This document shows, one piece after another, positions 1 through 7,481 of a DNA stretch of 64,000 nucleotides. Source of the stretch: Acidimicrobiia bacterium (GTDB lineage: Bacteria; Acidobacteriota; Vicinamibacteria; Vicinamibacterales; UBA2999); contig VFZG01000009.1 in NCBI GenBank assembly GCA_016871275.1, forward strand, positions 1-64,000. The letters are read 5' to 3'. The translations under genes were made by a program, and so were the position numbers. Below the pieces are notes generated by a model. It saw only the letters and a list, made by a program, of their open reading frames with translations, did not search any database and was not told where the DNA came from. Position 1 is the first letter of the stretch. Each line of letters opens with the position of its first letter.

Positions 1-2
1 CC

Positions 3-983
3 ACCATCCCGGCGGCCGCGCCCGGTCCTCGCGACTACATGACCAACACGCTCTTCCCCGCCGTGCGCGACGCCGTCCGGACGGGCTTCGGCCTGGAAGT
101 CTTCACACACGCCCTGGCCGTGCCCGATACGTGGCCGCCGAAGGTCTGGAGTCACGACCGCGCCGCCTGGTCCGTGGAAGCGAAGATGCTGGTGAACGCC
201 TACGGGTTGCGCAACCGCTTTGCCATCATCACCGAAACGCCCGGCCAGCCCACCTTCGAGCGCCGGATCTACGCGCAGTACGCCTACATGGCCGCGCTGC
301 TCGACTACGTGAACGCCCACGGCGCCAAGATGCAGGCGATTGCGAAGAAGGCCGACGATGACACGGTGGCGGCCGTACTCGCCGGCGCGGAACAGGGCAC
401 CCTCACCAACTTCCTGGACGGCGAGTACCAGTCGGCGGGCACGATTGACCTCTTGGCCTATCGCACCAACGAGCCCATGTACTTGCCCGGCACCAGCATG
501 CACGGCACCAAACCCGGCACCGCCTCGGGCCCGCCGGAACTGGTGCGCGGCGTCGACGACTTGACCAAGCCCGTTGGCACGCGAAAGGCCACGGTGCCGC
601 GCGCCTACGTGCTGCCGCCCACGCTGAGTGCGGTGGCTGCGAAGCTGCGCCTGCAGAACATTCAGGTGACCACGCTGACCGCGCCGGCCAAGGTGCAGGG
701 CGAGCAGTTCACGATCGACCGTATGTACCCCGTGCGGCGCGCCGGCTACGATATGACGACGCTCGACGGGTCGTTCTCGCCGGTCCTCACGAAGGAGTTC
801 CCGGCCGGCTCGTTTGTGGTCGATATGGCTCAGCCGATGGCCAACGCCGCGTTCTATTACCTGGAGCCGCAGTCGCGCGACGGCTTCGTCGGGTGGGGAC
901 TGCTGGACGAGGCGCTGCGGACGCTGGGCGCCGGCGAACGCTCGGCGGTCTACCCCGTGTTCAAAGCGCGGCGATTGCCCTGA
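3..983 (+). CDS. M14-type zinc carboxypeptidase, C-terminal part (5' end outside window)
   Basis: The reading frame is already open at base 3 and no start is visible, so the ATG at 39 is internal and the gene continues to the left of the window. The segment near RNRFAIITETPGQPTFERR resembles the late part of the M14 catalytic domain, where a Glu acts in catalysis. The end, AFYYLEPQSRDGFVGWGLLDE followed by YPVFK, resembles the closing block of large secreted M14 peptidases. The zinc-binding HxxE motif would lie upstream and cannot be checked. The likely role is extracytoplasmic peptide hydrolysis. The family call rests on pattern recognition of the C-terminal half only. Confidence 0.65.
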   Translation, partial: TIPAAAPGPRDYMTNTLFPAVRDAVRTGFGLEVFTHALAVPDTWPPKVWSHDRAAWSVEAKMLVNAYGLRNRFAIITETPGQPTFERRIYAQYAYMAALLDYVNAHGAKMQAIAKKADDDTVAAVLAGAEQGTLTNFLDGEYQSAGTIDLLAYRTNEPMYLPGTSMHGTKPGTASGPPELVRGVDDLTKPVGTRKATVPRAYVLPPTLSAVAAKLRLQNIQVTTLTAPAKVQGEQFTIDRMYPVRRAGYDMTTLDGSFSPVLTKEFPAGSFVVDMAQPMANAAFYYLEPQSRDGFVGWGLLDEALRTLGAGERSAVYPVFKARRLP

Positions 984-1011
984 GGCGGCGGACACTTCAA
1001 CAGGCAATCCC

Positions 1012-1098
1012 ATGATCAACGCCGCGAATCTCACCGAGACCTACGGCGACTTCACGGCGGTAAGGGACTCTTCGTTTTACGTCGCCGCCGGAGACTTA
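1012..1098 (+). pseudogene. N-terminal stub of an ABC transporter ATP-binding protein
   Basis: An ATG at 1012 opens a peptide beginning MINAANLTETYGDFTAV, followed by RDSSFYVAAGD. This is the usual first strand of an ABC ATPase (Leu-Thr-x-Tyr-Gly ... Ala-Val-x-x-x-Ser-Phe). The similarity stops just before the Walker A loop, close to where the convergent vapC gene begins, and the frame then runs antisense through vapC. The ATPase has been cut and cannot function. The loss probably accompanied arrival of the toxin-antitoxin module. It lies about 28 bases after the M14 gene, so it was probably co-transcribed with it. Confidence 0.6.
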
Positions 1099-1521
1099 CC
1101 TCGGCCGGCGGCGCTTCCGGACCGTCCAGTTCTCGACCTTCAGGTCGCGCACGCGCTCGAACTCGGCCGTGTTGTTCGTCACCACCGTCAGGCCCAGCGA
1201 ACGGGCGTGCGCGGAGATGAACAGATCGTTGGCGCCCATCATCGCCCCGCGGCGCTTCAGGTCGGCACGGATCTCGGCATAGTGGAGCGCGGCATCCTCA
1301 TCGAGCGCCGGGGCGTCGACGTAGGGTAGAAAAGCCGCCAGCGCCGTGGCGTCTTGCGCGCGGCGGGGCGAGACCTCAACACCAAACAGCAACTCAGCCT
1401 TCGTGACGACCGACATGCACACGTCGTCCACCGGCACCGAGCGCAGCCGCTCGAGCACCAGCGGGTGCGACCGCTTCATGATGTAGGAGCAGATATCGGT
1501 GTCGAGCATGAAGCGCGCCAT
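1096..1521 (-). CDS. vapC: VapC-like PIN-domain ribonuclease toxin
   Basis: This 141-residue PIN-domain protein is the toxin of a type II toxin-antitoxin pair; family members cleave tRNA or rRNA using Mg2+. The acidic residues of the fold are visible: Asp in MLDTDICSY at the N-terminus, Glu in VTKAELLFGV, Asp in GANDLFISAHA, and a late VVTNNTAEF block. The length is normal for the family. Its ATG overlaps the stop of the preceding antitoxin by one base (TAATG), which implies translational coupling. Its 3' end abuts a truncated ABC ATPase, suggesting that the module landed there secondarily. The C-terminus is basic (RKRRRPR). Confidence 0.9.
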   Translation of the reverse strand: MARFMLDTDICSYIMKRSHPLVLERLRSVPVDDVCMSVVTKAELLFGVEVSPRRAQDATALAAFLPYVDAPALDEDAALHYAEIRADLKRRGAMMGANDLFISAHARSLGLTVVTNNTAEFERVRDLKVENWTVRKRRRPR

Positions 1522-1748
1522 TACGGTTCGCGCTCCTGAACGGGCAGATCCTCAACACCAGCCAGATAGCCCTCCGACGCCACCGGGGCCGAGTCCAGGT
1601 AGTCGCGCCAGTCGCGCGGCCGGGGCGACAGGATGACCTCGTCGCCGACCTTGCGGATCACGACCTCGTCGGTCGCGAACTGGAACTCCTTCGGCAGACG
1701 CACGGCCTGGCTGCGGTTGGTCATGAAGACCTTGGCGGAACGGGGCAT
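1521..1748 (-). CDS. vapB: VapB-like AbrB/SpoVT-fold antitoxin
   Basis: This is a 75-residue antitoxin with the swapped-hairpin AbrB-type DNA-binding domain, seen in the block NRSQAVRLPKEFQF followed by VVIRKVGDEVILSP. The acidic tail (DWRDYLDSAP... EDLPVQEREP) is the kind that wraps the toxin. The ORF track runs further upstream to 1961, but the ATG at 1748 is preferred: it is preceded by an AGAGG ribosome site, starts exactly at the family N-terminus, and leaves a palindromic operator free upstream. It should neutralise VapC and repress its own operon. Confidence 0.88.
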   Translation of the reverse strand: MPRSAKVFMTNRSQAVRLPKEFQFATDEVVIRKVGDEVILSPRPRDWRDYLDSAPVASEGYLAGVEDLPVQEREP

Positions 1749-1770
1749 GGCTGAACCTCTGCCATTAGTA

Positions 1771-1795
1771 TGCCATATACGAAATGTATATGGCA
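1771..1795. promoter_or_regulatory. vapBC operator palindrome
   Basis: TGCCATATAC is followed by five bases and then by its perfect reverse complement GTATATGGCA. It lies 22 bases upstream of the vapB start, where VapBC complexes normally bind to autoregulate. The AT-rich arms stand out from the GC-rich surroundings, and the CATATAC arm may overlap the promoter -10 element. Confidence 0.7.
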
Positions 1796-1834
1796 CCCTG
1801 CGTTCGATCGGGACCCTCGGCCCGGACGGGTCCG

Positions 1835-2767
1835 CTACTTCAGCCCGCTCGGCCGCAACTGCTTCCAGCGCTCGATGAACGCGACCGCCGCGTTCACCGA
1901 GGCCTCGGTCTCGTCGCGCCCGCGCTCGGCGGTCGCCGCCTTGACGTCCAGGGCGCTCCACACACCCGTCTCGGTCATGTCTTTCGTCGAGGTCCCCTTC
2001 CCGGTCGACGCGGCCTTGAGCGCCTCGGCCAGGAACACTCGGGTAGCGGTGGGATCGCCGGCCACGACCTCCGGCAGGATCTTCTCGAGATGCGGGCGCA
2101 GCGTGAGCGGCGCCGTGCGGGCCACGCTCATGTTCACCAGGTTCGGCGTCAGGTAGAGCGACCGCGACGTCTCGCTCACGCCGCCGTGGCGATCGAACGC
2201 CGGGGGGCCCTGCCGGGGAGGCCGCTTCAGGAACGGCTGAGCTGCATCATCCAGTTCTACGGCAATGCCGGCGGTCTCCTGGTTGATGCGATCGACGATG
2301 TACTGCACGGTGGCGGAGTTGCCGGCGTGGCTGTTCAGGATCAGGAAACGCTTGAAACCGTGCGCCAGCAGGCTCTGCGCGGCCTGGAAGTACACGAGTT
2401 GAATCGTCTCAGACGGCAGGGTGATGGTGCCAGGGAAGGCCATGTGATACGGCGAGTTGCCGGGAAACAGAATCGGCGCCACCAGCACATCGGTCCGCTG
2501 CGCGATCAGCTTCGCGCGCTCCAATCCGCTCAGGAAGTCCGTGCCAATAGGACCCTGCAAGCCATGCTGCTCCAGTGACGCCACCGGCAGAATCACCATG
2601 TCGGTGCGCGTCAGCAGGTCCGCCACCTCCGGCGACGTCATGTGCGGCAGGTAGTTCTTGATCTTCTGCTCATGCCACAGCGGGTTGGCGGGCGCGGGCT
2701 GCGCCAACGCCGCCGACACCCACACCACACCCAGCACCAGCGCAACGGCGACGCGAACTCGCAACAT
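1835..2767 (-). CDS. Creatininase-family amidohydrolase, secreted
   Basis: This 310-residue protein starts with a signal peptide (MLRVRVAVALVLGVVWVSAALAQ), so it acts outside the cytoplasm. The metal-binding motifs of the creatininase family are present: SLEQHG near residue 67 followed by IGTDFLSG, then LNSHAGNS, and a later Glu in GGVSETS. Family members hydrolyse cyclic or linear amides such as creatinine and, in cofactor pathways, formamides; the substrate here cannot be told. A GGAGGAC ribosome site precedes the ATG. The gene stands alone between vapBC and the beta-lactamase-like fusion, with no creatine catabolic genes nearby. Confidence 0.88.
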   Translation of the reverse strand: MLRVRVAVALVLGVVWVSAALAQPAPANPLWHEQKIKNYLPHMTSPEVADLLTRTDMVILPVASLEQHGLQGPIGTDFLSGLERAKLIAQRTDVLVAPILFPGNSPYHMAFPGTITLPSETIQLVYFQAAQSLLAHGFKRFLILNSHAGNSATVQYIVDRINQETAGIAVELDDAAQPFLKRPPRQGPPAFDRHGGVSETSRSLYLTPNLVNMSVARTAPLTLRPHLEKILPEVVAGDPTATRVFLAEALKAASTGKGTSTKDMTETGVWSALDVKAATAERGRDETEASVNAAVAFIERWKQLRPSGLK

Positions 2768-2807
2768 GCAGTCCTCCTCGAATGACGACGGACGGGTCGA
2801 CGCGCGT

Positions 2808-5366
2808 CTACTTGCTGCGCACGGCCGTCATGGTGATCTCCAGCCTCGCCCCGCGCGCCAGTTCCTTGACCGCCACGGTTGACCGCGTGGGATAGGCGCC
2901 GTCCGGAAAATACGATCGGTAGAGCTCGTTGAACCTGGCGAAGTCGGCCATGTCGGCCAGATAGACGGTGACCTTGACCACATCGCCCAGCGACATGCCG
3001 GCGTTCGCCAGCACCGTCTGCACGTTGCTCATGATCTGCTTCATCTCAGGCTCGAGGCCGCCGGGCACGAGCTGACCGGACACCGGATCGCCTCCCGTAC
3101 TGCCCGACAGATACAGCGTGTCGCCAACCAGGATGGCCGGCACGAGCGGCGACGGCGTGGGCTTGTAGTTGGGGGGTTGAATCACGCGCCGGGCGGGTGC
3201 CGGATTCCGGGCGGCCTGCGCCCCCGCGCCGCCGAAGTACAAGACATTGGGAGCCTCGGAGCGCGCCATCGCAATGTCGAGGCGGCCGTCCTTGTCGACA
3301 TCGCCAATGGCAAACCCGTACGCCGTCCCCCGGTCGTCGCCAAACAGCACCGGCGTGAAGTTCCGGCCGGAACCGTCGTTGAAGAACACCGCCGGCCGCG
3401 CTTCGACGAAGCCCACCACGATGTCGGTCGTGCCATTGCCATCGAGGTCGGCGGTGGCCAGCGCGTACGGCGACTTGTCGACAAGGCCGATTGGCACGGC
3501 CGCCGACAACCGGTTCCCTGCTTCGCCGTAGTAGATCGCCACGCCGGTTCGCTCGTCGATGGCCACGAGGTCCTGCCGGCCGTCGCCGTTCAGGTCGGCG
3601 GCGGCCGACATGCGAATGGTGGCGGTGGCGGGCCCGAACGGCACCTTCGCGGCGCCGGCGAACGTGCCCGTGCCGCCGTTGACATAAATGTGGCTCTGGC
3701 CGCCGTCGCGATGCGGGACGACGAGATCCACCAGTCCATCGCCGGTCACGTCAGCTGCGGTAATCGTGGTCGCCGACTCGGTAGCGAATTTCTCGCACGA
3801 CGCCTCGAACTGTCCGCGCCCCTTGTTGAAGCAGACGTAGCTGGCACCGGGCCGGTCGCCCGTGCGGTTGGCCACGACGATGTCGGGCAGGCCGTCGGCA
3901 TTCAGATCAGCAATGGTGGCGTTGCGTGTCGGCCAGTCGGCCTGGCCGAAGGTGGATCCGGGGCGGAACCGGCCCTTGCCGTCGTTCAAGTAGACGAGCT
4001 TGGGATCGCGATCGTTGCTGATCACCACGTCCAGGTCGCGGTCGCCATCAAGGTCGACCAGGTGACCCGAGTAGGTGCGATCCGACGCGGTCCCGAGATC
4101 GTAGGCCGACGAAAATCCGCCGCGGCCATCACCAAGCAACACGCGATCGACCAGCGGCCAATGCCGGCCCTTCGCCAGCACGATGTCGGGGTTGCCGTCC
4201 CCGTTCACGTCACCAATGCTGGCATTCGCCGAGGTCTCTGACGTGGGCTCCAGCAGCAGCGTCCGCTCGTAGTTCGGCAGAGTATCCGCGGCCGAGGCGT
4301 GGGTCTGCGTGCGATCGAAGTGGGCGACGATGTCGCGGGCGGCGCGGCCAATACGATCTTCGGCCTCGCCATATGAACCGGTGACGCCGTTCACGAAAAA
4401 CGAGATGAGGATGGTGCCCGAGCGGGCCGACACCAGCCCCACGTCGTTGGCAATCACCGCGCTGTCGCCGGTCTTATGCGCCACCGGCAGGTCGAGAAAG
4501 TGCGGCAGGCGGCGGCTGCCGGCCTGCTGCCGGCCCAGCATGGTCTTCATCTCGGCGGCGCTGGCCTGCGACGTCAGCGTGCCGCGCTCAATGGCCTCGA
4601 GCAGGCGGCCCGTTTCGCGAGGCGTCATGTCGCCCAGCCAGTAGGCCCGATCCTGCACGGTGAGCCGGTTGCGATTCGCCGTCATGGTGCGGCGGTTGGC
4701 GGGGTCGCGGACCATGTCCACCCACTTGGCTCGCGATCCCGTGAACAGATCCGTGTAGAGTGCGAACAGTTTGCTGTCCTGCGAGGCGTACTGCAGTCCG
4801 GTGGTCTCTTCCGGCGTCAGGTTGGCGAATGCGGGATCGATCAGCATCAGCAGCTGCTTGCGATACTCGTGGCTGCGGCCGAGCATCCGCGTCTTGGTGA
4901 ACCCCGACGCCGCGAGCCAGCTGTTCAAGGCGTCGACGCCGCCGATCTTGCGGACCATAAGGTCCGTGGCGGTGTTGTCGCTGGTGATCACCATCTCGGT
5001 GATCAGGTCGCGGTAGGTCGGATTCAACCCGAGGTCGTGAAACTGCAGCACCCCGCTGCCGTCGCGCAGATCCGCGCGCGTGATCGTCACGCGTTCGTTC
5101 AGGTTCAGCGTCTTCGCGTCGGCCATCTGAAAGGCGCGCGCCATGATGGCCAGCTTGATCACGCTGGCGCTGCTGAACGACTCGTCGCCGCGCACCGCGG
5201 CCTCCTCGCCGGTGCCAAGGTGCTTGACGTAGACGCCGGTCCGGGCCGGGAAGTCCGCCAGGTGCGAGGTAATCAGCGCGGTCAGACTAGCGGCTGGTGC
5301 CTGGGTCGACACGGCGGCGGCCAACGCCATGAACAGGATCGGAGCAAGCAGTCGCGTGCGCATCAT
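2808..5366 (-). CDS. Class A beta-lactamase-like serine hydrolase fused to VCBS/FG-GAP repeats and a RidA domain
   Basis: The start at 5366 (MMRTRLLAPILF) is chosen because it begins a signal peptide; the longer ORF in the track adds 40 uncharacteristic residues. Residues about 25-340 form a penicillin-binding/beta-lactamase fold with SVIK (S68, K71), SDN at 129-131 and a later KTG, so the catalytic set is complete. Residues about 370-710 carry repeated FG-GAP/VCBS units (DLDGDRDLDVV, DLNADGLPDIV, DVDKDGRLDIA) that form a calcium-binding propeller. Residues about 730-852 are a RidA/YjgF domain with YPTRSTV and LEITM. RidA proteins are normally cytosolic imine deaminases, so an exported fusion is odd. 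The function of the whole protein is unknown. Confidence 0.85.
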   Translation of the reverse strand: MMRTRLLAPILFMALAAAVSTQAPAASLTALITSHLADFPARTGVYVKHLGTGEEAAVRGDESFSSASVIKLAIMARAFQMADAKTLNLNERVTITRADLRDGSGVLQFHDLGLNPTYRDLITEMVITSDNTATDLMVRKIGGVDALNSWLAASGFTKTRMLGRSHEYRKQLLMLIDPAFANLTPEETTGLQYASQDSKLFALYTDLFTGSRAKWVDMVRDPANRRTMTANRNRLTVQDRAYWLGDMTPRETGRLLEAIERGTLTSQASAAEMKTMLGRQQAGSRRLPHFLDLPVAHKTGDSAVIANDVGLVSARSGTILISFFVNGVTGSYGEAEDRIGRAARDIVAHFDRTQTHASAADTLPNYERTLLLEPTSETSANASIGDVNGDGNPDIVLAKGRHWPLVDRVLLGDGRGGFSSAYDLGTASDRTYSGHLVDLDGDRDLDVVISNDRDPKLVYLNDGKGRFRPGSTFGQADWPTRNATIADLNADGLPDIVVANRTGDRPGASYVCFNKGRGQFEASCEKFATESATTITAADVTGDGLVDLVVPHRDGGQSHIYVNGGTGTFAGAAKVPFGPATATIRMSAAADLNGDGRQDLVAIDERTGVAIYYGEAGNRLSAAVPIGLVDKSPYALATADLDGNGTTDIVVGFVEARPAVFFNDGSGRNFTPVLFGDDRGTAYGFAIGDVDKDGRLDIAMARSEAPNVLYFGGAGAQAARNPAPARRVIQPPNYKPTPSPLVPAILVGDTLYLSGSTGGDPVSGQLVPGGLEPEMKQIMSNVQTVLANAGMSLGDVVKVTVYLADMADFARFNELYRSYFPDGAYPTRSTVAVKELARGARLEITMTAVRSK

Positions 5367-5412
5367 GGTCACCTTGGAGAAGAAGCGCGAAGGGCGACGC
5401 ACAGACCGATCG

Positions 5413-5982
5413 CTATCGCGGCTGATGAAAGTAGCCCTTGAGTCTTGGCGTCCTGGGTTTCCAGTCAGGCAGCTTCGCGTAGTCATCGCCGATCGGCATC
5501 TTCACCTTCGGCAGCGTCTTCTCGTCCATCACGTCGTCTTCGGCGATGACCTCGTTGATGAACAGCAAGTACGCCGTCAGCGCGTAGACCTCGTCGGGGG
5601 TCAACGTGCCTTCGCGATTCAGCGGCATGCCGCGATTGATGTAATCCCAGACGATGGTCGCGTGCGGCGCGCGCACCGGCAGGATGCGTCCACGTGACCA
5701 TGTCTCAGCGTCTTTCCCTCGGTTGGCTTTCAACGTCGGCGCCTTGCCGCTCGTGCCGTTCGGACCATGACATCCGGCGCAGCCCTTCGCGCGATAGACT
5801 TGCGCGCCTTCTCGGACGGTGCCCTTCCCTGGCGGCAGTTCCTCACCGCCCGGTCCGATCGCGATGTCCCAGGCGCGGATTTCTGCCGCGGTCGGCGTGC
5901 GTCCGACACCGTAGCCAGCGGACTGCGCCAGCGCGGTGGCGCCGGCGATCAACACCAGCGCCAGGGCCCTAAGCAAAGCCAT
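5413..5982 (-). CDS. soxD: SoxD-like c-type cytochrome, single heme
   Basis: This protein of about 189 residues has a signal peptide (MALLRALALVLIAG...) and one heme site, CAGCH. The text around it (YGVGRTPTAAEIRAWDI, IVWDYINRGMPLN, YALTAYLLFIN) follows the N-terminal cytochrome domain of SoxD. SoxD of the Sox pathway normally has a second heme domain, which is absent here. The ATG at 5982 overlaps the 3' end of the soxC-like gene by 14 bases, so the two are coupled. The likely role is to accept electrons from the molybdenum subunit in the periplasm. An alternative ATG lies at 5997. Confidence 0.8.
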   Translation of the reverse strand: MALLRALALVLIAGATALAQSAGYGVGRTPTAAEIRAWDIAIGPGGEELPPGKGTVREGAQVYRAKGCAGCHGPNGTSGKAPTLKANRGKDAETWSRGRILPVRAPHATIVWDYINRGMPLNREGTLTPDEVYALTAYLLFINEVIAEDDVMDEKTLPKVKMPIGDDYAKLPDWKPRTPRLKGYFHQPR

Positions 5983-7240
5983 TGGTGACACTGCCATCGC
6001 TGGCGATTCGCCACGGCTGAATGCTGTTGTCGAGACCCGGCACGCTGAACGTCTGATCGTACGGCCGGTTCCAGTACTTCGCAATCTGCTCGCGCGACGG
6101 CTGCACCTGGCCGATCTCGTCGGTGCAGCGCGACAGGATCTCCGTCGGCTGCCCGTCCCAATTCCACATGTAGCCGAATCGCGCGTGCGCCATGCGCTGC
6201 GGTGTGCTCTTGAACTCGGCCTTGTTCCAGCGCTTGCCGCCGTCGGTCGAGACTTCGACCAGTTTGATGGCGCCGCCGCCGGACCAGGCCAGGCCGCTGA
6301 TTTCGTAGAAGCCCTTGCCGGGCAACTGTTGCGAGCCTGATGGGAACGTGATGACGGACTTGGGCCCGATCTGGTAATCGAGCGCCGCGACTTTCGGATC
6401 GCGATCGAGATGCCCGTAGTCGTTGTAGTTCATGTAGTAGCGATCGACGACCTTGATGCGCCGCAGCCACTTGGTGTGAAAAATGCCTTCGAATCCGGGC
6501 ACCATCAGCCGCACCGGGAAACCCTGCTGCGGCCGCACGGCTTCGCCGTTCATCCCGTAGGCGACGATGCAATCGTCCATCGCTTTGGCGATCGGCATAC
6601 TGGATGCGCCCTTGATTTCCTCCGACCCTTCCGCCACGAACCAGGTCGCGCTGCCCTTCAGGCCGCATTCCCTGAGCAGCGTCGACAGCAGCACGCCAGT
6701 CCATTCGGCGCAACTCGTCATGCCGTGCGTGTCCTGCACGGTCTTCGCGCGGCGCGACGATCGATTGCCGGCGCATTCGATGAAATGTAATCGCGTCACC
6801 GACGGCAGGCGCTTCAAGTCGGCGACGGTGAACGTCAACGGACGATCCACCAGACCGTGAATCATGAGCTGGTGTTCCTGCGGATCGATGTCCGGCAGAA
6901 ACGAACCGCGCGTCGTCCCCATGTAATGCAGCGACGACGGAGTGATGACGCCGACCGAATCCTGAAGCGGCGCGGCGACATGGAACGTGAGTCCCCAGCT
7001 GTCCGGTGACGGCCTGCCGCCGTGCGCGATGCGGACCGAGGTGACGTGCTTCGATCGCTCGCCGTAGGCGATCTGATCGTGGCCTTCCTTGATCATGGCA
7101 GGCGCCGGATGTTGATCGTGCGATTGGCTGCCCGCCGGCGATTGGCCGAGAGCGGGCGTGGCCGCACCCAGGGTCAGGCCGCCGGCCAAGGCGGCGCCGC
7201 TTTTGAGGAATTCCCTGCGAGCAGGTTGCTTCGAGCCCAT
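5969..7240 (-). CDS. soxC: SoxC-like molybdopterin sulfite dehydrogenase, Tat-exported
   Basis: This 423-residue protein has a Tat-type N-terminus (ARREFLKSGAALAGG). It contains the sulfite oxidase molybdopterin fold: HFIECAGNRSS, the molybdenum-ligand Cys in GMTSCAEWTGVLL, and a C-terminal dimerisation domain with GGKRWNKAEF and WNWDGQPTEI. The start at 7240 follows a strong AGAAGGAGAC site; the longer track ORF is rejected. It should oxidise sulfite or a bound sulfane intermediate in the periplasm and pass electrons to the adjacent cytochrome. No soxAXYZB genes are in the window, so it may act as a stand-alone sulfite dehydrogenase. Confidence 0.86.
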   Translation of the reverse strand: MGSKQPARREFLKSGAALAGGLTLGAATPALGQSPAGSQSHDQHPAPAMIKEGHDQIAYGERSKHVTSVRIAHGGRPSPDSWGLTFHVAAPLQDSVGVITPSSLHYMGTTRGSFLPDIDPQEHQLMIHGLVDRPLTFTVADLKRLPSVTRLHFIECAGNRSSRRAKTVQDTHGMTSCAEWTGVLLSTLLRECGLKGSATWFVAEGSEEIKGASSMPIAKAMDDCIVAYGMNGEAVRPQQGFPVRLMVPGFEGIFHTKWLRRIKVVDRYYMNYNDYGHLDRDPKVAALDYQIGPKSVITFPSGSQQLPGKGFYEISGLAWSGGGAIKLVEVSTDGGKRWNKAEFKSTPQRMAHARFGYMWNWDGQPTEILSRCTDEIGQVQPSREQIAKYWNRPYDQTFSVPGLDNSIQPWRIASDGSVTNGFA

Positions 7241-7481
7241 CGGTGTCTCCTTCTGACGATGCCGAGTCCGCGTGCCGGCAGTATACGCCCAAGACGGTTG
7301 CGGCTGGCGATGGATGAGCCGGATATAAGAATACGCCTCACATGGCCCTCTCGGTCGGCGCCGCGGGTGAGATAGCAGACGATTAGTCCGCCACCGAAGC
7401 GGTGTCGTGGATTGACGTCTCGCGCGAACGCCCCTGCCGCCATATAATCCGCGCACCAACACTCTTTCCAGGAGAACCGTG

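Noticed and set aside
5367-5486. N-terminal extension of the beta-lactamase fusion to 5486
   Set aside because: It would place 40 polar residues before the signal peptide and overlap the cytochrome gene; MMRTRLLAP at 5366 is the natural start.
7412-7448. Full sigma-70 promoter TTGACG...TATAAT before the S9 peptidase
   Set aside because: The spacing of 25 bases is too long for a normal -35/-10 pair, so only the TATAAT is noted as a possible -10.
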